A stretch of DNA of 64,000 bases. It comes from an uncultured Stenotrophomonas sp. (GTDB taxonomy: Bacteria > Pseudomonadota > Gammaproteobacteria > Xanthomonadales > Xanthomonadaceae). The notes below the pieces were generated by a model. It was not told the origin of the DNA. It saw only the letters and a program-made list of their open reading frames with translations, and did no database searches. Position numbers and translations under genes: made by a program. The stretch lies in the NCBI GenBank assembly GCA_913775725.1, contig CAJYNG010000020.1, positions 124,001-188,000 on the forward strand, given 5' to 3'. Positions 26,136 through 35,586 of the stretch are shown piece by piece (position 1 is the stretch's first letter; every line of letters starts with the position of its first letter).

Positions 26136-28349
26136 TCAGTGATTGCTCGACTTGTACTCGTAGTACCCGTAGCTGTAATAGCCCGTAGCGCGACGCTGCA
26201 CCGCGTTGAAGATCGCACCCTTGATGCGCACGTTGTTCTGTTCAAAGCGGCGCTTGGCGAGCGCCAGCTCCTTCGCCTGGTTGAGGCCAAAGCGCGCCAC
26301 CATCAGGCAGGTACCGGCGTGATGGGCAATGATCGCAGCATCGGTAACGGCCAGGATCGGCGGCGTATCCACAATGACCAGGTCGTACTGCGGTGCCAGC
26401 TCTTCCAGCAACGCGGTGAAGTTGGCGTGCATCAGCAGTTCCGACGGATTCGGCGGAACATCGCCACGCGCGATGAAGCTCAGATTGTCCAGGCCCGGAA
26501 GGCTTCGCACCACCTGAGAACGATCAACTTTGCCCACCAGAAGGTCAGACAGACCTGGCGTCTGCGCTGCACCCAACGCCTTGTGCAGGGTTCCCTTGCG
26601 CATGTCGGCGTCGATGATCAGCACGCGCTGCCCGGCCTGCGCGATCACCGCCGCGAGGTTGGAGGACACGAATGTCTTGCCGGCGTTGGGGCTCGCGCCA
26701 GAGATCAGCACGATGTTGTTCTTGGCTTCCAGACGCGCGAAGTGCAGGCTCGTGCGCAGGCTGCGCACCGCTTCGATGGCCAGGTCGGCCGGGTCTTTCA
26801 CCGCCAGCAGATGCAACTTGCCGTCGGCGCGGAACTTGCCGCGGACCGAATCGGTCTGCTGCTGCGTACTCACCGGAATCGAGGCATATACCGGGAGACC
26901 CAGCTCTTCGATCTGCGCGGGGTCTTCCACGCCGCGATTGAGCAGCTGCTTCAGCAGTACCAGCGCCACCGACAGGAACGCGCCCAGAACGGTACCGATC
27001 AGCACCACCACCGCCTTGCGCGGCTTGACCGGCGTAGTGGCATCGACTTCGGCAGCATCAACGATGCGCACATTGCCAACGGTGCCGGCACGGGCCACGT
27101 CCAGCTGCTGCGCCTGATTCAGCATGCCGGTATACATCTCATTGCTGACCTGGAGGTCGCGGGTCAGGCGCAGCAACTCCTGCTGCGCTTCCGGAAGCTG
27201 CTTGACCTGTCCCTGGAAGTTGCTCTTGCGCCCCTCAAGCTCGCCGATCTGGCGCATCAGCGCTTGGTAGGCCGGGTGGTCGCGGGTGAACTTGCGGTCC
27301 ATCTCCGCCTGCTGCAGGCGAAGTTGCTGGATGCTGGTTTCCACGGCCACTTCCTGATCCAGCAGGCCCTTGGTCTGCAGGGTCAGATCCACGGAGTTGG
27401 CACGTGTCTGGTAGGCACTCAGCGCCTTCTGCGCCGCATCCACCTGGTTGCGGACATTGGGCAGCTGCTCCTTGACGAAGGTCAGTTGCGCAGAGGCCTC
27501 GGCCGAATTGCGCTCGACGTTCTGGCGGACGTAAGCCTGCGCCACCTGCTGCAGGAAGTTCTGCGCCAGGACCGGGTCGGCACTTTCATAGGCCAGGGTA
27601 AGGATGCCAGAGTCCTTGCCGGACTCGCTCACGGCAATGTCCTTCTGCAGGTCGTTGATGACCGTCAGATGGCGCTGGCGCGACACTTCGAAGCGCATGC
27701 CCGGATGCGCCCGCATCTCGGCAACCTGTGCGGTCACCCCCTTTCCGCTGGCGACCTTGCCGACCTGTCCCTTCAACAGAAGATTGTCGTCTTCGTCGAA
27801 CAGTTCATAGCTGCTGTTCTCGCCGACGACCAGAGTCATCGGTCGTGCCAGCAGCGCGCGCGGCACGTCCAGCTGGAAGATCTCCAGCTTCTCGCCGCCC
27901 CAGCCGAAACGGCTCATGCCAAAGCGAACATCAGCCAGAGCGTCCGGATCGGCACGCTCCGCCTTGCGCGCGACATAGCCGCCCAGCAGCGGGAAGCGAT
28001 TGGGCTCGATGGTGATATCCAGCTTCAACGCATCGACTGCGCTGCCGACCACCGCACGTGAAGTAATCAGTGCGATCTCGGTGGTTGCCTCTACAGATCC
28101 GGTGCCCATGCCCAGCGACTGGCTGATATCCGACAGGCCTGGCAACGAAGGCACCTTCGATTCAACCTGGACGATTGCATCCGCACGATAGATCGGCGTG
28201 GCCAGCAACGCGTAGGCCACCGCAACCACGAAGAAGAGCCCGGTAATGCCGACGATCCACCACTTGTAGTCGATCAAGGTTCCAAGCAGCTGGCGCAGAT
28301 CGATCTCGTCGCTGTCTTCCGGTGCGGAGGTACGGGCTTCAGTGGTCAT
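26136..28349 (-). CDS. wzc: Wzc-like polysaccharide co-polymerase and BY-type tyrosine kinase
   Basis: 737 residues. Order: Wzz domain with first membrane helix (YKWWIVGITGLFFVVAVAYALLATPIYRADAIVQVE), a periplasmic coiled-coil region (about 270-410), a GNVR-type motif region, second helix (AVVVLIGTVLGAFLSVALVLL), then the cytoplasmic kinase. The kinase has Walker A (SGASPNAGKTFVSSNLA), A' (VLIIDADMRKGTLH) and B (LVIVDTPPILA). The C-terminus is a Tyr cluster (GYYSYGYYEYKSSNH) for autophosphorylation. It controls chain length and export with Wza, and the phosphatase at 28407 should reset it. Confidence 0.95.
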   Translation of the reverse strand: MTTEARTSAPEDSDEIDLRQLLGTLIDYKWWIVGITGLFFVVAVAYALLATPIYRADAIVQVESKVPSLPGLSDISQSLGMGTGSVEATTEIALITSRAVVGSAVDALKLDITIEPNRFPLLGGYVARKAERADPDALADVRFGMSRFGWGGEKLEIFQLDVPRALLARPMTLVVGENSSYELFDEDDNLLLKGQVGKVASGKGVTAQVAEMRAHPGMRFEVSRQRHLTVINDLQKDIAVSESGKDSGILTLAYESADPVLAQNFLQQVAQAYVRQNVERNSAEASAQLTFVKEQLPNVRNQVDAAQKALSAYQTRANSVDLTLQTKGLLDQEVAVETSIQQLRLQQAEMDRKFTRDHPAYQALMRQIGELEGRKSNFQGQVKQLPEAQQELLRLTRDLQVSNEMYTGMLNQAQQLDVARAGTVGNVRIVDAAEVDATTPVKPRKAVVVLIGTVLGAFLSVALVLLKQLLNRGVEDPAQIEELGLPVYASIPVSTQQQTDSVRGKFRADGKLHLLAVKDPADLAIEAVRSLRTSLHFARLEAKNNIVLISGASPNAGKTFVSSNLAAVIAQAGQRVLIIDADMRKGTLHKALGAAQTPGLSDLLVGKVDRSQVVRSLPGLDNLSFIARGDVPPNPSELLMHANFTALLEELAPQYDLVIVDTPPILAVTDAAIIAHHAGTCLMVARFGLNQAKELALAKRRFEQNNVRIKGAIFNAVQRRATGYYSYGYYEYKSSNH

Positions 28350-28406
28350 GGATTAGGGATCTTCAATGCGGGAAAAGAGTTGCAGGACAGGACTTCGCAG
28401 CGGACT

Positions 28407-28841
28407 TCAGAGGTGCCGCGCCCAGCTCTCCACGCCCTCGGCCATCAACTTGTAAACATGCTCGAATGCCGGGCGTTGCTGGCGGTAAGGATCGGGAATC
28501 TCCCGATCCTGCTGCCATTTGCCCAGCAGGAAGGTTTTTCCGGACGCCTGCGGCGCGATCTCGGCGATGCGGCGCACGTGCTTGCGCTCCATGGTCAGCA
28601 CCAGATCAGCGGCTCCCAGGATGGCGTCATCAATCTGGCGCGCGCGATGAGCCAGGCCATCCATGCCCTGCTCAACCAGCAGCTCCTGCGCCGTGGCATC
28701 AATGCCATGCCCAACCAGCGCACCGAGACCCGCGGAGGACACCTGGATGCCCCTGCCCTCGACCGCCTGCCGCAGCATCACTTCTGCGGACGGACTGCGG
28801 CAGATGTTGCCGACACATACAAAAAGAACATTCTTGAACAC
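28407..28841 (-). CDS. wzb: Low-molecular-weight protein-tyrosine phosphatase (Wzb)
   Basis: 144 residues from GTG 28841, the usual size for Wzb. The P-loop is FVCVGNICRSPSAE (CX5R) and the acid/base Asp lies in EIPDPYRQ. It dephosphorylates the Tyr cluster of Wzc, the next gene downstream, and this cycling is needed for polymer assembly. GTG is preferred because family members begin directly with the FKNVLFVCVGN strand; the ATG at 28886 would add 15 residues without homology. It is separated from the WcaJ gene by 150 bases. Confidence 0.93.
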   Translation of the reverse strand: MFKNVLFVCVGNICRSPSAEVMLRQAVEGRGIQVSSAGLGALVGHGIDATAQELLVEQGMDGLAHRARQIDDAILGAADLVLTMERKHVRRIAEIAPQASGKTFLLGKWQQDREIPDPYRQQRPAFEHVYKLMAEGVESWARHL

Positions 28842-28991
28842 TGACCTGGATCCTGTGGCATTCCTTGCAGTGCACACACCCGGCACTACACAGGGCGGCG
28901 GCAGCCGCTCAGAATACCCTACAAATGCACCACTGACGATGAAATCACCAGCAGATTCATGGAATTACGTCTCACTTCCAGCCAAAGAGGC

Positions 28992-30476
28992 TCAGTAGGC
29001 CGACTTCTGCCCGAGCACTTTCAGCGCTGTCAGCACGATGATCCGCACATCCAGCGTCGGACTCCAGCGCCGGATGTAATCGATGTCGTACTGGACACGC
29101 TTCTTCATCGAGCGAAGCTCCGGCGTCTCGCCACGCAACCCGTGCACCTGCGCCCAGCCGGTAATCCCGGGCTTGACGTAGTGACGATGCATGTAGCGCT
29201 CGATCACCCGTTCATAGTGGTCATTGTGCTGGATCGCGTGCGGCCGCGGCCCCACCACCGACATGTTCCCACCCAGAACATTGAAGAACTGCGGGAGCTC
29301 ATCCAGGCTGCTGCGGCGCAGGAAGGCACCGAATCGGGTCACGCGAGGATCCCCCCGCGTCGCTTGAGTGATCTGCCCTGCGCCCTCCGCATGCACGCGC
29401 ATGGAGCGGAACTTGAGCATCCAGAATTCCTTACCGCCCAACCCGTGGCGCTTCTGGCGGAACAACACCGGCCCCGGCGAACTCAGCTTCACGCCGATGG
29501 CCAATAAAGCAAACAACGGCGCCAACAAGATCACCGCCAGTCCCGCCACAATGATGTCCTCGATCCGCTTGAACAGGCGGAATCGATGGTCCGACAGGCC
29601 CTGGCGCACGCCAATCATCGGCACATCGCCCACCTGATGCACCCCAGGATTGAGCGCCCCCAGGCCAGTCGTGTCAGGAATCAGGCGCACTGGCACGGGA
29701 AAACGCTCGATCTGCTTGAGCATATCCTTGACTGCTGCCGCGTGCCCGATGGGCATTGACACCCATACCTGATCGAATTCACCCCTATGCTGATCCATGT
29801 ACAGCGGAACCTCGTCTAACGCACCAAGCCTACGTGGCGCGTCTCCACCACGCCGGGTCGCAATGTCACCGGTGCTCGCAAAGTAGCCAACAACTTCCTT
29901 GCCCAGCTCCGGCTTGCCACGCAGAAGGCGATGCAGCTTCAGCGCTGGCGCACGCAGCCCGACCAGCAGGATGCGCTCTCGATCCATCCCACGCGAGCGC
30001 AAGCGGTGCAACTGCACCCTCAGCAACACACGCAACAAAGCCATTGCAGCAAGCCCGAACGCATACCACCCTACCAGCCAACTGGATGGAACAGCGTCGG
30101 CCACCCCAACGATGACCACATAGATCGAGAACAGAGCAAAGGTGGACGACCAGGCCAGCAGCAGCAACCAGAGATCCGCCAGGAGGCCCCTAACACGCCA
30201 GTTGCGATAGACCGGCGCTACCGAAAAGCAGACGATGGCACTGAGGATCACCGCACCGAACACGATTCGCTGGGACGAATCCGGCGCGCCTGCGCCATAG
30301 AGCAGGATGTGAGAAAGCACCGCCATTCCTGGCAGCAGCAACAGATCACCCAGACGCAACCCAAGCTCGAGGGCTGCTCGGGCCTCGACACGACGGCGGC
30401 CAGCGCGGGCCCGCTCCGCAGGAAGGTCTTCTACTGATCCATGTAGCAAAGCACTTCTCCAGTATCCGCTCGACAC
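28992..30476 (-). CDS. wcaJ: Undecaprenyl-phosphate glucose phosphotransferase (WcaJ/GumD family)
   Basis: 494 residues. Four to five N-terminal membrane helices and a CoA-binding-like domain ([14 protein letters not shown]) precede the bacterial sugar transferase domain: [74 protein letters not shown] and [19 protein letters not shown]. It should start the repeat unit by moving glucose-1-phosphate (or a related sugar) to undecaprenyl phosphate. GTG 30476 has GGAG just upstream. It is the first gene of the minus arm, with an AT-rich upstream region shared with galE. Confidence 0.94.
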   Translation of the reverse strand: MSSGYWRSALLHGSVEDLPAERARAGRRRVEARAALELGLRLGDLLLLPGMAVLSHILLYGAGAPDSSQRIVFGAVILSAIVCFSVAPVYRNWRVRGLLADLWLLLLAWSSTFALFSIYVVIVGVADAVPSSWLVGWYAFGLAAMALLRVLLRVQLHRLRSRGMDRERILLVGLRAPALKLHRLLRGKPELGKEVVGYFASTGDIATRRGGDAPRRLGALDEVPLYMDQHRGEFDQVWVSMPIGHAAAVKDMLKQIERFPVPVRLIPDTTGLGALNPGVHQVGDVPMIGVRQGLSDHRFRLFKRIEDIIVAGLAVILLAPLFALLAIGVKLSSPGPVLFRQKRHGLGGKEFWMLKFRSMRVHAEGAGQITQATRGDPRVTRFGAFLRRSSLDELPQFFNVLGGNMSVVGPRPHAIQHNDHYERVIERYMHRHYVKPGITGWAQVHGLRGETPELRSMKKRVQYDIDYIRRWSPTLDVRIIVLTALKVLGQKSAY

Positions 30477-30789
30477 GACTCCGAAGGATTCGGCGTCACG
30501 TGCATGGACTCCCCAGCCAGCACAGGACTGTCAAGACAACGTCAGTCAAATGTGGAGGAATTGTGAATGAAGTCCAGACCAAAAGATAGGAACCTCAAGT
30601 CGGGAGAATCCCCACCCACCCCCGGAAGAATCACCTAAGTAACTAGAATTATTACGAATTTCTAATGTATCCAAATGAATCAAAAGAAATCATTTTGAGT
30701 CACAAATCAGACTTTTCGACACACCCTGAGCATCCTGGATCCCTCAGCACTGGTAGACTTTCGTGCAGTTTTCGCAACAAGGACGATGC
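30477..30789. promoter_or_regulatory. AT-rich divergent promoter region between wcaJ and galE
   Basis: This 313-base region contains no supported gene and is markedly AT-rich around 30635-30710. It should hold promoters for both the wcaJ-led operon and galE. A 27-base imperfect inverted repeat lies at 30676-30702: TGAATCAAAA, seven bases, TTTTGAGTCA (9 of 10 pairs). I could not assign -10 and -35 boxes with confidence; TTGACA-like hexamers occur on the minus strand near 30528-30545. Confidence 0.55.
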
Positions 30790-31827
30790 GTGCCACACAT
30801 CCTCATCTGCGGCGGCGCCGGCTACATCGGCAGCCACATGGCCCAGTACCTGGCCGAAGCCGGCCACTCCGTAACCGTGCTCGACAACCTGTCCACGGGC
30901 CACCGCGATGCCGTCCGCTGGGGCGAACTGCTGGAAGCCGATCTACTGGCCCCCGAAACACTCGAGCGCGCCCTCCAAGGCCGTCACTTTGACGCCGTGA
31001 TGCACTTCGCCGCACGTTCGCTGGTGGGCGAATCGGTTTCCGCTCCTTACGCCTACTACGCGAACAACGTCACTGGCACGTTGAACCTGCTGGAGGCCAT
31101 GCGCCGCCACGACATCGATCGCATCGTGTTCTCCTCCACCGCTGCGGTATTCGGCAATCCTCAGTCGGATGTGATCGACGAGGACCACCCCAAGGCGCCC
31201 ATCAACCCTTACGGCGCCAGCAAGCTGATGGCAGAGCGGATCCTCGCCGATGCAGCCACAGCCTACGGCCTGCGCTCGACCTGCCTGCGCTACTTCAATG
31301 CCGCAGGCGCCCTGCCCGACCACGGCATCGGCGAGGCCCATGCCTGCGAAACCCACCTGATCCCCAATGTCTTGCGTGCCGCTTTGGGCATCGGCAACGC
31401 CATGAAGGTGTTCGGCGATGACTACGCCACGCCCGATGGCACCTGCGTGCGCGACTATGTACATGTGCAGGACCTGGCCCAGGCCCACGCGCTGGCTCTT
31501 GAGTACATGGACCACACGCCCGGCGCGCACGCCTTCAACCTGGGCAATGGCCAGGGCTTCTCTGTCCGCGAAGTCATCGCCGCTGCCGCAGAGGTAAGCG
31601 GGCGAAGCATTCCATTTGAGTTGGCGGACCGCCGGCCGGGCGATCCAGCCAGCCTGGTCGCCTCCTCCACCCGCGCTCGGCAACTGCTGGGTTGGCGACC
31701 CATATGGACCGAGCTGGCACCGATCATCGACAGCGCCTGGCAATGGCATCGCAACCCGCCCACATGGTCGCCGCAGCCGGCGATTCCTGACACCGCGCGC
31801 AGCCTGGACGAAGCCCTGCCTGCCTGA
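30790..31827 (+). CDS. galE: UDP-glucose 4-epimerase
   Basis: 345 residues from GTG 30790, which has AAGGA six bases upstream; the longer frame from GTG 30763 lacks a site. It is an extended SDR with the NAD motif GGAGYIGSHMAQYL, the segment FAARSLVGESVSAPYAYYANNV, the catalytic Thr/Ser region SSTAAVFG and YGASK (YX3K). It interconverts UDP-glucose and UDP-galactose, which could supply galactose to the adjacent polysaccharide pathway or serve housekeeping needs. It is divergent from wcaJ. The family usually runs to about 330-340 residues, so this is full length. Confidence 0.93.
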   Translation: MPHILICGGAGYIGSHMAQYLAEAGHSVTVLDNLSTGHRDAVRWGELLEADLLAPETLERALQGRHFDAVMHFAARSLVGESVSAPYAYYANNVTGTLNLLEAMRRHDIDRIVFSSTAAVFGNPQSDVIDEDHPKAPINPYGASKLMAERILADAATAYGLRSTCLRYFNAAGALPDHGIGEAHACETHLIPNVLRAALGIGNAMKVFGDDYATPDGTCVRDYVHVQDLAQAHALALEYMDHTPGAHAFNLGNGQGFSVREVIAAAAEVSGRSIPFELADRRPGDPASLVASSTRARQLLGWRPIWTELAPIIDSAWQWHRNPPTWSPQPAIPDTARSLDEALPA

Positions 31828-31985
31828 ACAGGCATCCCTTACTGGGATGGCGTCTCGGCGTGGCCTCACCCCGCACCGCACCAAAGCGCAACCACCACCC
31901 TCTGCTACCATCGGCGGTTCTGTTCATCGCGTCCCCCACCTGCCCGCGATGGCGCCAAACAACGTAACGAAACACAGGAGTCTGC

Positions 31986-33518
31986 ATGTCTTCCGAGCTG
32001 CTCAAGTCCCTTGGCCTGGACGCGATCAACGCTGGCACGTACCTGGGCAACGGGGAGTGGTCGAGCGCGACCAGCGGTGAGCTGATCACCCCGGTCAACC
32101 CGACCACCGGCGAGCCGATCGCGCAGGTCCGCGCGACCACCGAGGCCGAGTACGAGACCGTCGTCGCCCTTGCCCAGGAGGCCTTCAAGGTCTGGCGCAC
32201 CACGCCGGCCCCACGCCGCGGCGAAGCCGTGCGCCTGTGCGGCGAAGCACTGCGCAAGCACAAGGACGCGCTGGGTTCGCTGGTTGCGCTGGAAATGGGC
32301 AAGAGCAAGCCGGAAGGCGATGGCGAAGTGCAGGAGATGATCGACATCGCCGATTTCGCCGTGGGCCAGAGCCGCATGCTGTACGGCTACACCATGCATT
32401 CCGAGCGCCCCGGCCACCGCATGTACGAGCAGTACCACCCGCTGGGCCTGGTCGGCATCATCTCGGCCTTCAACTTCCCGGTCGCGGTGTGGAGCTGGAA
32501 CTCGTTCCTGGCGGCCATCTGTGGCGACGTGTGCATCTGGAAGCCGTCCAACAAGACGCCGCTGACCGCCATCGCCTCGCTGAAGATCTGCAACGATGCC
32601 CTGCGCGAAGCCGGCTTCCCGGACATCTTCTTCCTGATCAACGATGCCGGCACTGCGCTGTCGGAAAAGATGGTCGATGACCGTCGCGTGCCGCTGATCA
32701 GCTTCACCGGCTCGACCCAGGTCGGCCGCACGGTCAACGAGAAGGTCGCGCGCCGCCTCGGCCGCTGCCTGCTGGAGCTGGGTGGCAACAACGCCATCAT
32801 CCTGGACGAAACCGCCGACCTGAAGCTGGCCGTGCCGGGCATCGTGTTCGGTGCGGTCGGTACCGCCGGCCAGCGCTGCACCACCACTCGCCGCCTGATC
32901 GTGCACCGCTCGATCTACGCCGACGTGCTGGCCACGCTGGTCAAGGCCTACAAGCAGGTTGAAGGCAAGATCGGCGACCCGACCGACGCCGCCAACCTGA
33001 TGGGCCCGCTGAACAGCGATGGCGCCGTGCAGCAGTTCCTCGATGCCATCGCCCAGGCCAAGTCCGCCGGCGGCACCATCGAAACCGGTGGTACCCGCAT
33101 CGACCGCGCAGGCAACTTCGTGCTGCCGGCGATTGTCTCCGGCCTGAAGAACAGCGACGCCGTGGTCCAGCACGAGACCTTCGCGCCGATCCTGTATGTG
33201 ATGCCATACGACAGCATCGACGAAGCCATCGATATGCAGAACGGCGTGCCGCAGGGCCTGTCGTCCTCGATCTTCACCCAGAACCTGAAGACCGCCGAGA
33301 AGTTCCTGTCGGCCGCCGGCAGCGACTGCGGCATCGCCAACATCAACATCGGCACGTCCGGTGCGGAGATCGGCGGCGCCTTCGGTGGCGAGAAGGACAC
33401 CGGCGGTGGCCGCGAGTCCGGCTCGGATGCGTGGAAGGTCTACATGCGTCGCCAGACCAACACCATCAACTATTCGGATTCGCTGCCGCTGGCGCAGGGC
33501 ATCAAGTTCGATCTGTGA
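31986..33518 (+). CDS. amaB: ALDH7-family aldehyde dehydrogenase, probable L-piperidine-6-carboxylate dehydrogenase
   Basis: 510 residues. Motifs: [23 protein letters not shown], the Glu in [11 protein letters not shown], the catalytic Cys in [13 protein letters not shown], and the C-terminal [35 protein letters not shown]. These match the ALDH7/antiquitin branch, including AmaB of pseudomonads, which oxidises 2-aminoadipate semialdehyde (in equilibrium with L-piperidine-6-carboxylate) in lysine breakdown. Substrate assignment is by family resemblance. ATG 31986 follows a purine-rich acacaggag site. It is coupled to the next gene by a TGATG junction. Confidence 0.9.
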   Translation: MSSELLKSLGLDAINAGTYLGNGEWSSATSGELITPVNPTTGEPIAQVRATTEAEYETVVALAQEAFKVWRTTPAPRRGEAVRLCGEALRKHKDALGSLVALEMGKSKPEGDGEVQEMIDIADFAVGQSRMLYGYTMHSERPGHRMYEQYHPLGLVGIISAFNFPVAVWSWNSFLAAICGDVCIWKPSNKTPLTAIASLKICNDALREAGFPDIFFLINDAGTALSEKMVDDRRVPLISFTGSTQVGRTVNEKVARRLGRCLLELGGNNAIILDETADLKLAVPGIVFGAVGTAGQRCTTTRRLIVHRSIYADVLATLVKAYKQVEGKIGDPTDAANLMGPLNSDGAVQQFLDAIAQAKSAGGTIETGGTRIDRAGNFVLPAIVSGLKNSDAVVQHETFAPILYVMPYDSIDEAIDMQNGVPQGLSSSIFTQNLKTAEKFLSAAGSDCGIANINIGTSGAEIGGAFGGEKDTGGGRESGSDAWKVYMRRQTNTINYSDSLPLAQGIKFDL

Positions 33519-34357
33519 TGGCAAACGACGCGGACACGTCTGTGGGTCAGAGCCCCTCCGGGGATCTGACCCCAGCGAAGGGTCGGACCCCCGCAGGGGC
33601 CCCGACCCTCGATTTCACCGGCCGCCGCGTGTTGATTGCCGGCGGCAGCAAGGGCATTGGCCGTGAAATGGCGCTGGCGTTTGCCGGCGCCGGTGCGCAG
33701 GTCTCGGTCTGCGCGCGCGGCCAGGCCGGTCTGGATGCCCTGCGTGCCGATGCACGGGTGCAGGGCTTCGAACTGCACACATTCTCCGCCGATCTGGCCG
33801 ATCCCGGCCAGATCCAGGCCTGGCTGCAGGCCACCGCCGATGCACTCGGTGGCATCGACGTGCTGGTCAACAACGCCACTGGCTACGGCATGGCCGACGA
33901 TGAGGACGGCTGGGCCGCCAGCCTGCAGATCGACCTGATGGCGGCCGTTCGGGCCTCGCGTCTGGCCCTGCCCTGGCTGCGCGCGTCCAGTGACGCCTGC
34001 ATTCTCAATCTCTCTTCGATCGCCGCGCAGCAGCCGCGCCCCGGTGGTGCGCCCTACGCCGCCGCCAAGGCCGCGCTTTCGCACTACACCACTTCGCAGG
34101 CACTGGCGCTGGCCAAGGATCGGATCCGGGTCAATGCCATCGCACCGGGCTCGATCGAGTTCGATGACGGCCTCTGGGACCGCCGCCGCACCGAAGATCC
34201 CGCTCTGTACCACGGTACGCTGGCGAAGATTCCGTTCGGTCGCTTCGGCCACCCGCGCGAGATCGCCGATGCCGCCCTGTTCCTGTGCTCGCCGCTAGCG
34301 CGCTGGGTCACCGGCAGCGTGCTCAACGTGGATGGCGGCCAGGTGTTGATGGGCTGA
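33518..34357 (+). CDS. SDR-family oxidoreductase with repeat-encoded N-terminal extension
   Basis: 279 residues from ATG 33518, which overlaps the ALDH stop by one base (TGATG). Rossmann motif: VLIAGGSKGIGREMALAF; then VNNATGYG, catalytic Ser in LNLSSIAAQQ and YX3K in APYAAAK; it ends VTGSVLNVDGGQVLMG. NAD(P)-dependent, substrate unknown. The first 30 residues (around TSVGQSPSGDLTPAKG) come from two GGGTC...GACCC palindromes of the kind normally found between genes, and they precede the conserved core LDFTGRRVLIAGG. Either they are translated as a disordered tail or the real start lies at a downstream GTG; coupling favours the former. Confidence 0.88.
   Translation: MANDADTSVGQSPSGDLTPAKGRTPAGAPTLDFTGRRVLIAGGSKGIGREMALAFAGAGAQVSVCARGQAGLDALRADARVQGFELHTFSADLADPGQIQAWLQATADALGGIDVLVNNATGYGMADDEDGWAASLQIDLMAAVRASRLALPWLRASSDACILNLSSIAAQQPRPGGAPYAAAKAALSHYTTSQALALAKDRIRVNAIAPGSIEFDDGLWDRRRTEDPALYHGTLAKIPFGRFGHPREIADAALFLCSPLARWVTGSVLNVDGGQVLMG
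33544..33608. repeat. Pair of GGGTC...GACCC palindromes inside the SDR reading frame
   Basis: The first palindrome has arms 33544-33556 and 33560-33572 (12 of 13 pairs, 3-base loop). The second has arms 33580-33592 and 33596-33608 (11 of 13 pairs, 3-base loop). Starts are 36 bases apart, so both keep the reading frame. Similar GGGTCAGAGCCC/GGATCTGACCC palindromes are familiar as intergenic repeats in xanthomonads (from memory, not searched). Confidence 0.85.
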
Positions 34358-34361
34358 ATTT

Positions 34362-34450
34362 GTAGAGCCGAGCCCATGCTCGGCTTGCGCGCAAAGCGCG
34401 GTCCATACCGCATCGGCCCAGAGTTCAGCCGAGCATGGGCTCGGCTCTAC
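34362..34450. repeat. SMAG (GTAG) repeat, inverted pair
   Basis: GTAGAGCCGAGCCCATGCTC opens a hairpin at 34362-34385, and its inverse lies at 34427-34450 ending GGCTCGGCTCTAC. This is the dimeric arrangement of Stenotrophomonas GTAG-headed palindromes. It lies just behind the SDR stop and may stabilise or terminate the transcript. Confidence 0.9.
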
Positions 34451-34517
34451 AGGGCACTGCCCATGGGATTGCCCGGGCAGAGGCACTATCATGTGCACAC
34501 TGCCAAGGAGGACCCCG

Positions 34518-34802
34518 ATGAGCGTGGCACCCCGACAGACAAGCGCCCTGGCCGTGGTCAGCCTGGTCATGGGCATCGCCAGCTGGACCGTCCTGCCCTT
34601 CGTGGCCAGCATCGTGGCCATCATCACCGGCCACATGGCCCGCGCCGAGATCCGCCGCCGCCCGCATGAACTGGAAGGCGATGGCTTGGCCGTCACCGGT
34701 CTGGTACTGGGCTGGGTGATGGTCGGCGCCGTGATCGCCGCCATTCTGGTCTTCATCCTGTTCTTCGGGGGCCTGGCCTGGCTCGCCGCGATGTCGAACT
34801 GA
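34518..34802 (+). CDS. DUF4190-type small membrane protein
   Basis: 94 residues from ATG 34518, preceded by AAGGAGG (34505-34511). Two hydrophobic hairpins are visible: ALAVVSLVMGIASWTVLPFVASIVAIITGHMARAEI and GLAVTGLVLGWVMVGAVIAAILVFILFFGGLAWL. The GHxARxEI turn between them is characteristic of DUF4190 proteins. Function is unknown. It is followed four bases later by a methyltransferase gene, so the two are probably co-transcribed. Confidence 0.87.
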   Translation: MSVAPRQTSALAVVSLVMGIASWTVLPFVASIVAIITGHMARAEIRRRPHELEGDGLAVTGLVLGWVMVGAVIAAILVFILFFGGLAWLAAMSN

Positions 34803-34806
34803 CGCC

Positions 34807-35577
34807 ATGACCACTTCCGACAGCACTGAACGCTTCAGCAGCCGCGTCGCCGACTATGTCCGTTACCGGCCCGATTACCCGCCCGCCCTGTTGGAGTGGC
34901 TGCATGGCCCGATGGGCGTCAGCCACGAGGCCGTGGTCGCCGATATCGGCGCCGGCACCGGCATCTCCAGCCGTCTGTTCCTGGCCACCGGCCATCCGGT
35001 GGTTGCCGTTGAACCGAATGCGGCCATGCGCGGCGCCGCTGAGGAATGGCTCGCGCCGCAATACCCACGATTCAGCGCAGTCGATGGCCGCGCCGAGGCC
35101 ACCGGGCTGCACGAGGCCAGCGTTGATCTGGTCAGTGTCGCGCAGGCCTTCCACTGGTTCGACACCGTGGCGGTGCGCGCCGAGTGGCAGCGCATCCTGC
35201 GTCCAGGTGGCCTGGCACTGATCTACTGGAATTCGCGCCTGCTCGATGCCAGCCCGTTCCTGATCGGCTACGAACAGCTGCTGCTGGACTACGGCACCGA
35301 CTACACCGCCGTGGCCGAGCGCTACCAGGACGATGCCACCATGCAGGCCTGGTTCGGCCCCGGTCTGCGCGGCATGGTGGAGCTGCCGAACGTGCAGTAT
35401 CTGGATTTCGACGCCCTGCGCGGGCGCCTGCTGTCCTCCTCCTACGCACCCCAAGCCGGTCATCCGCGCCATGCGCCGATGATCGCCGCCCTGCAGGACC
35501 TGTTCGCCGACCACGCGGTCGACGGCCAGGTCGCCTTTGAATATCGAACCCGAGCCTTCCTCGGCACGCTGGACTGA
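34807..35577 (+). CDS. Class I SAM-dependent methyltransferase
   Basis: 256 residues. The SAM-binding motif I is VVADIGAGTGISSRLFLATGHPVVAVEPNAAM, followed by VDGRAEATGLHEASVDLVSVAQAFHWFD and the post-motif RILRPGGLALIYWNSR, as in the Methyltransf_11 group. The opening ERFSSRVADYVRYRPDYP is also typical. The methyl acceptor cannot be told. It starts four bases after the DUF4190 gene and ends nine bases before pyrD. Confidence 0.9.
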   Translation: MTTSDSTERFSSRVADYVRYRPDYPPALLEWLHGPMGVSHEAVVADIGAGTGISSRLFLATGHPVVAVEPNAAMRGAAEEWLAPQYPRFSAVDGRAEATGLHEASVDLVSVAQAFHWFDTVAVRAEWQRILRPGGLALIYWNSRLLDASPFLIGYEQLLLDYGTDYTAVAERYQDDATMQAWFGPGLRGMVELPNVQYLDFDALRGRLLSSSYAPQAGHPRHAPMIAALQDLFADHAVDGQVAFEYRTRAFLGTLD

Positions 35578-35586
35578 AACCTACGC

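Noticed and set aside
26139-28061. Plus-strand frame of 640 codons
   Set aside because: It is fully antisense to wzc, whose motifs are unmistakable.
31905-33524. Minus-strand frame of 539 codons
   Set aside because: It is antisense to the ALDH7 dehydrogenase, and its composition is typical of a shadow.
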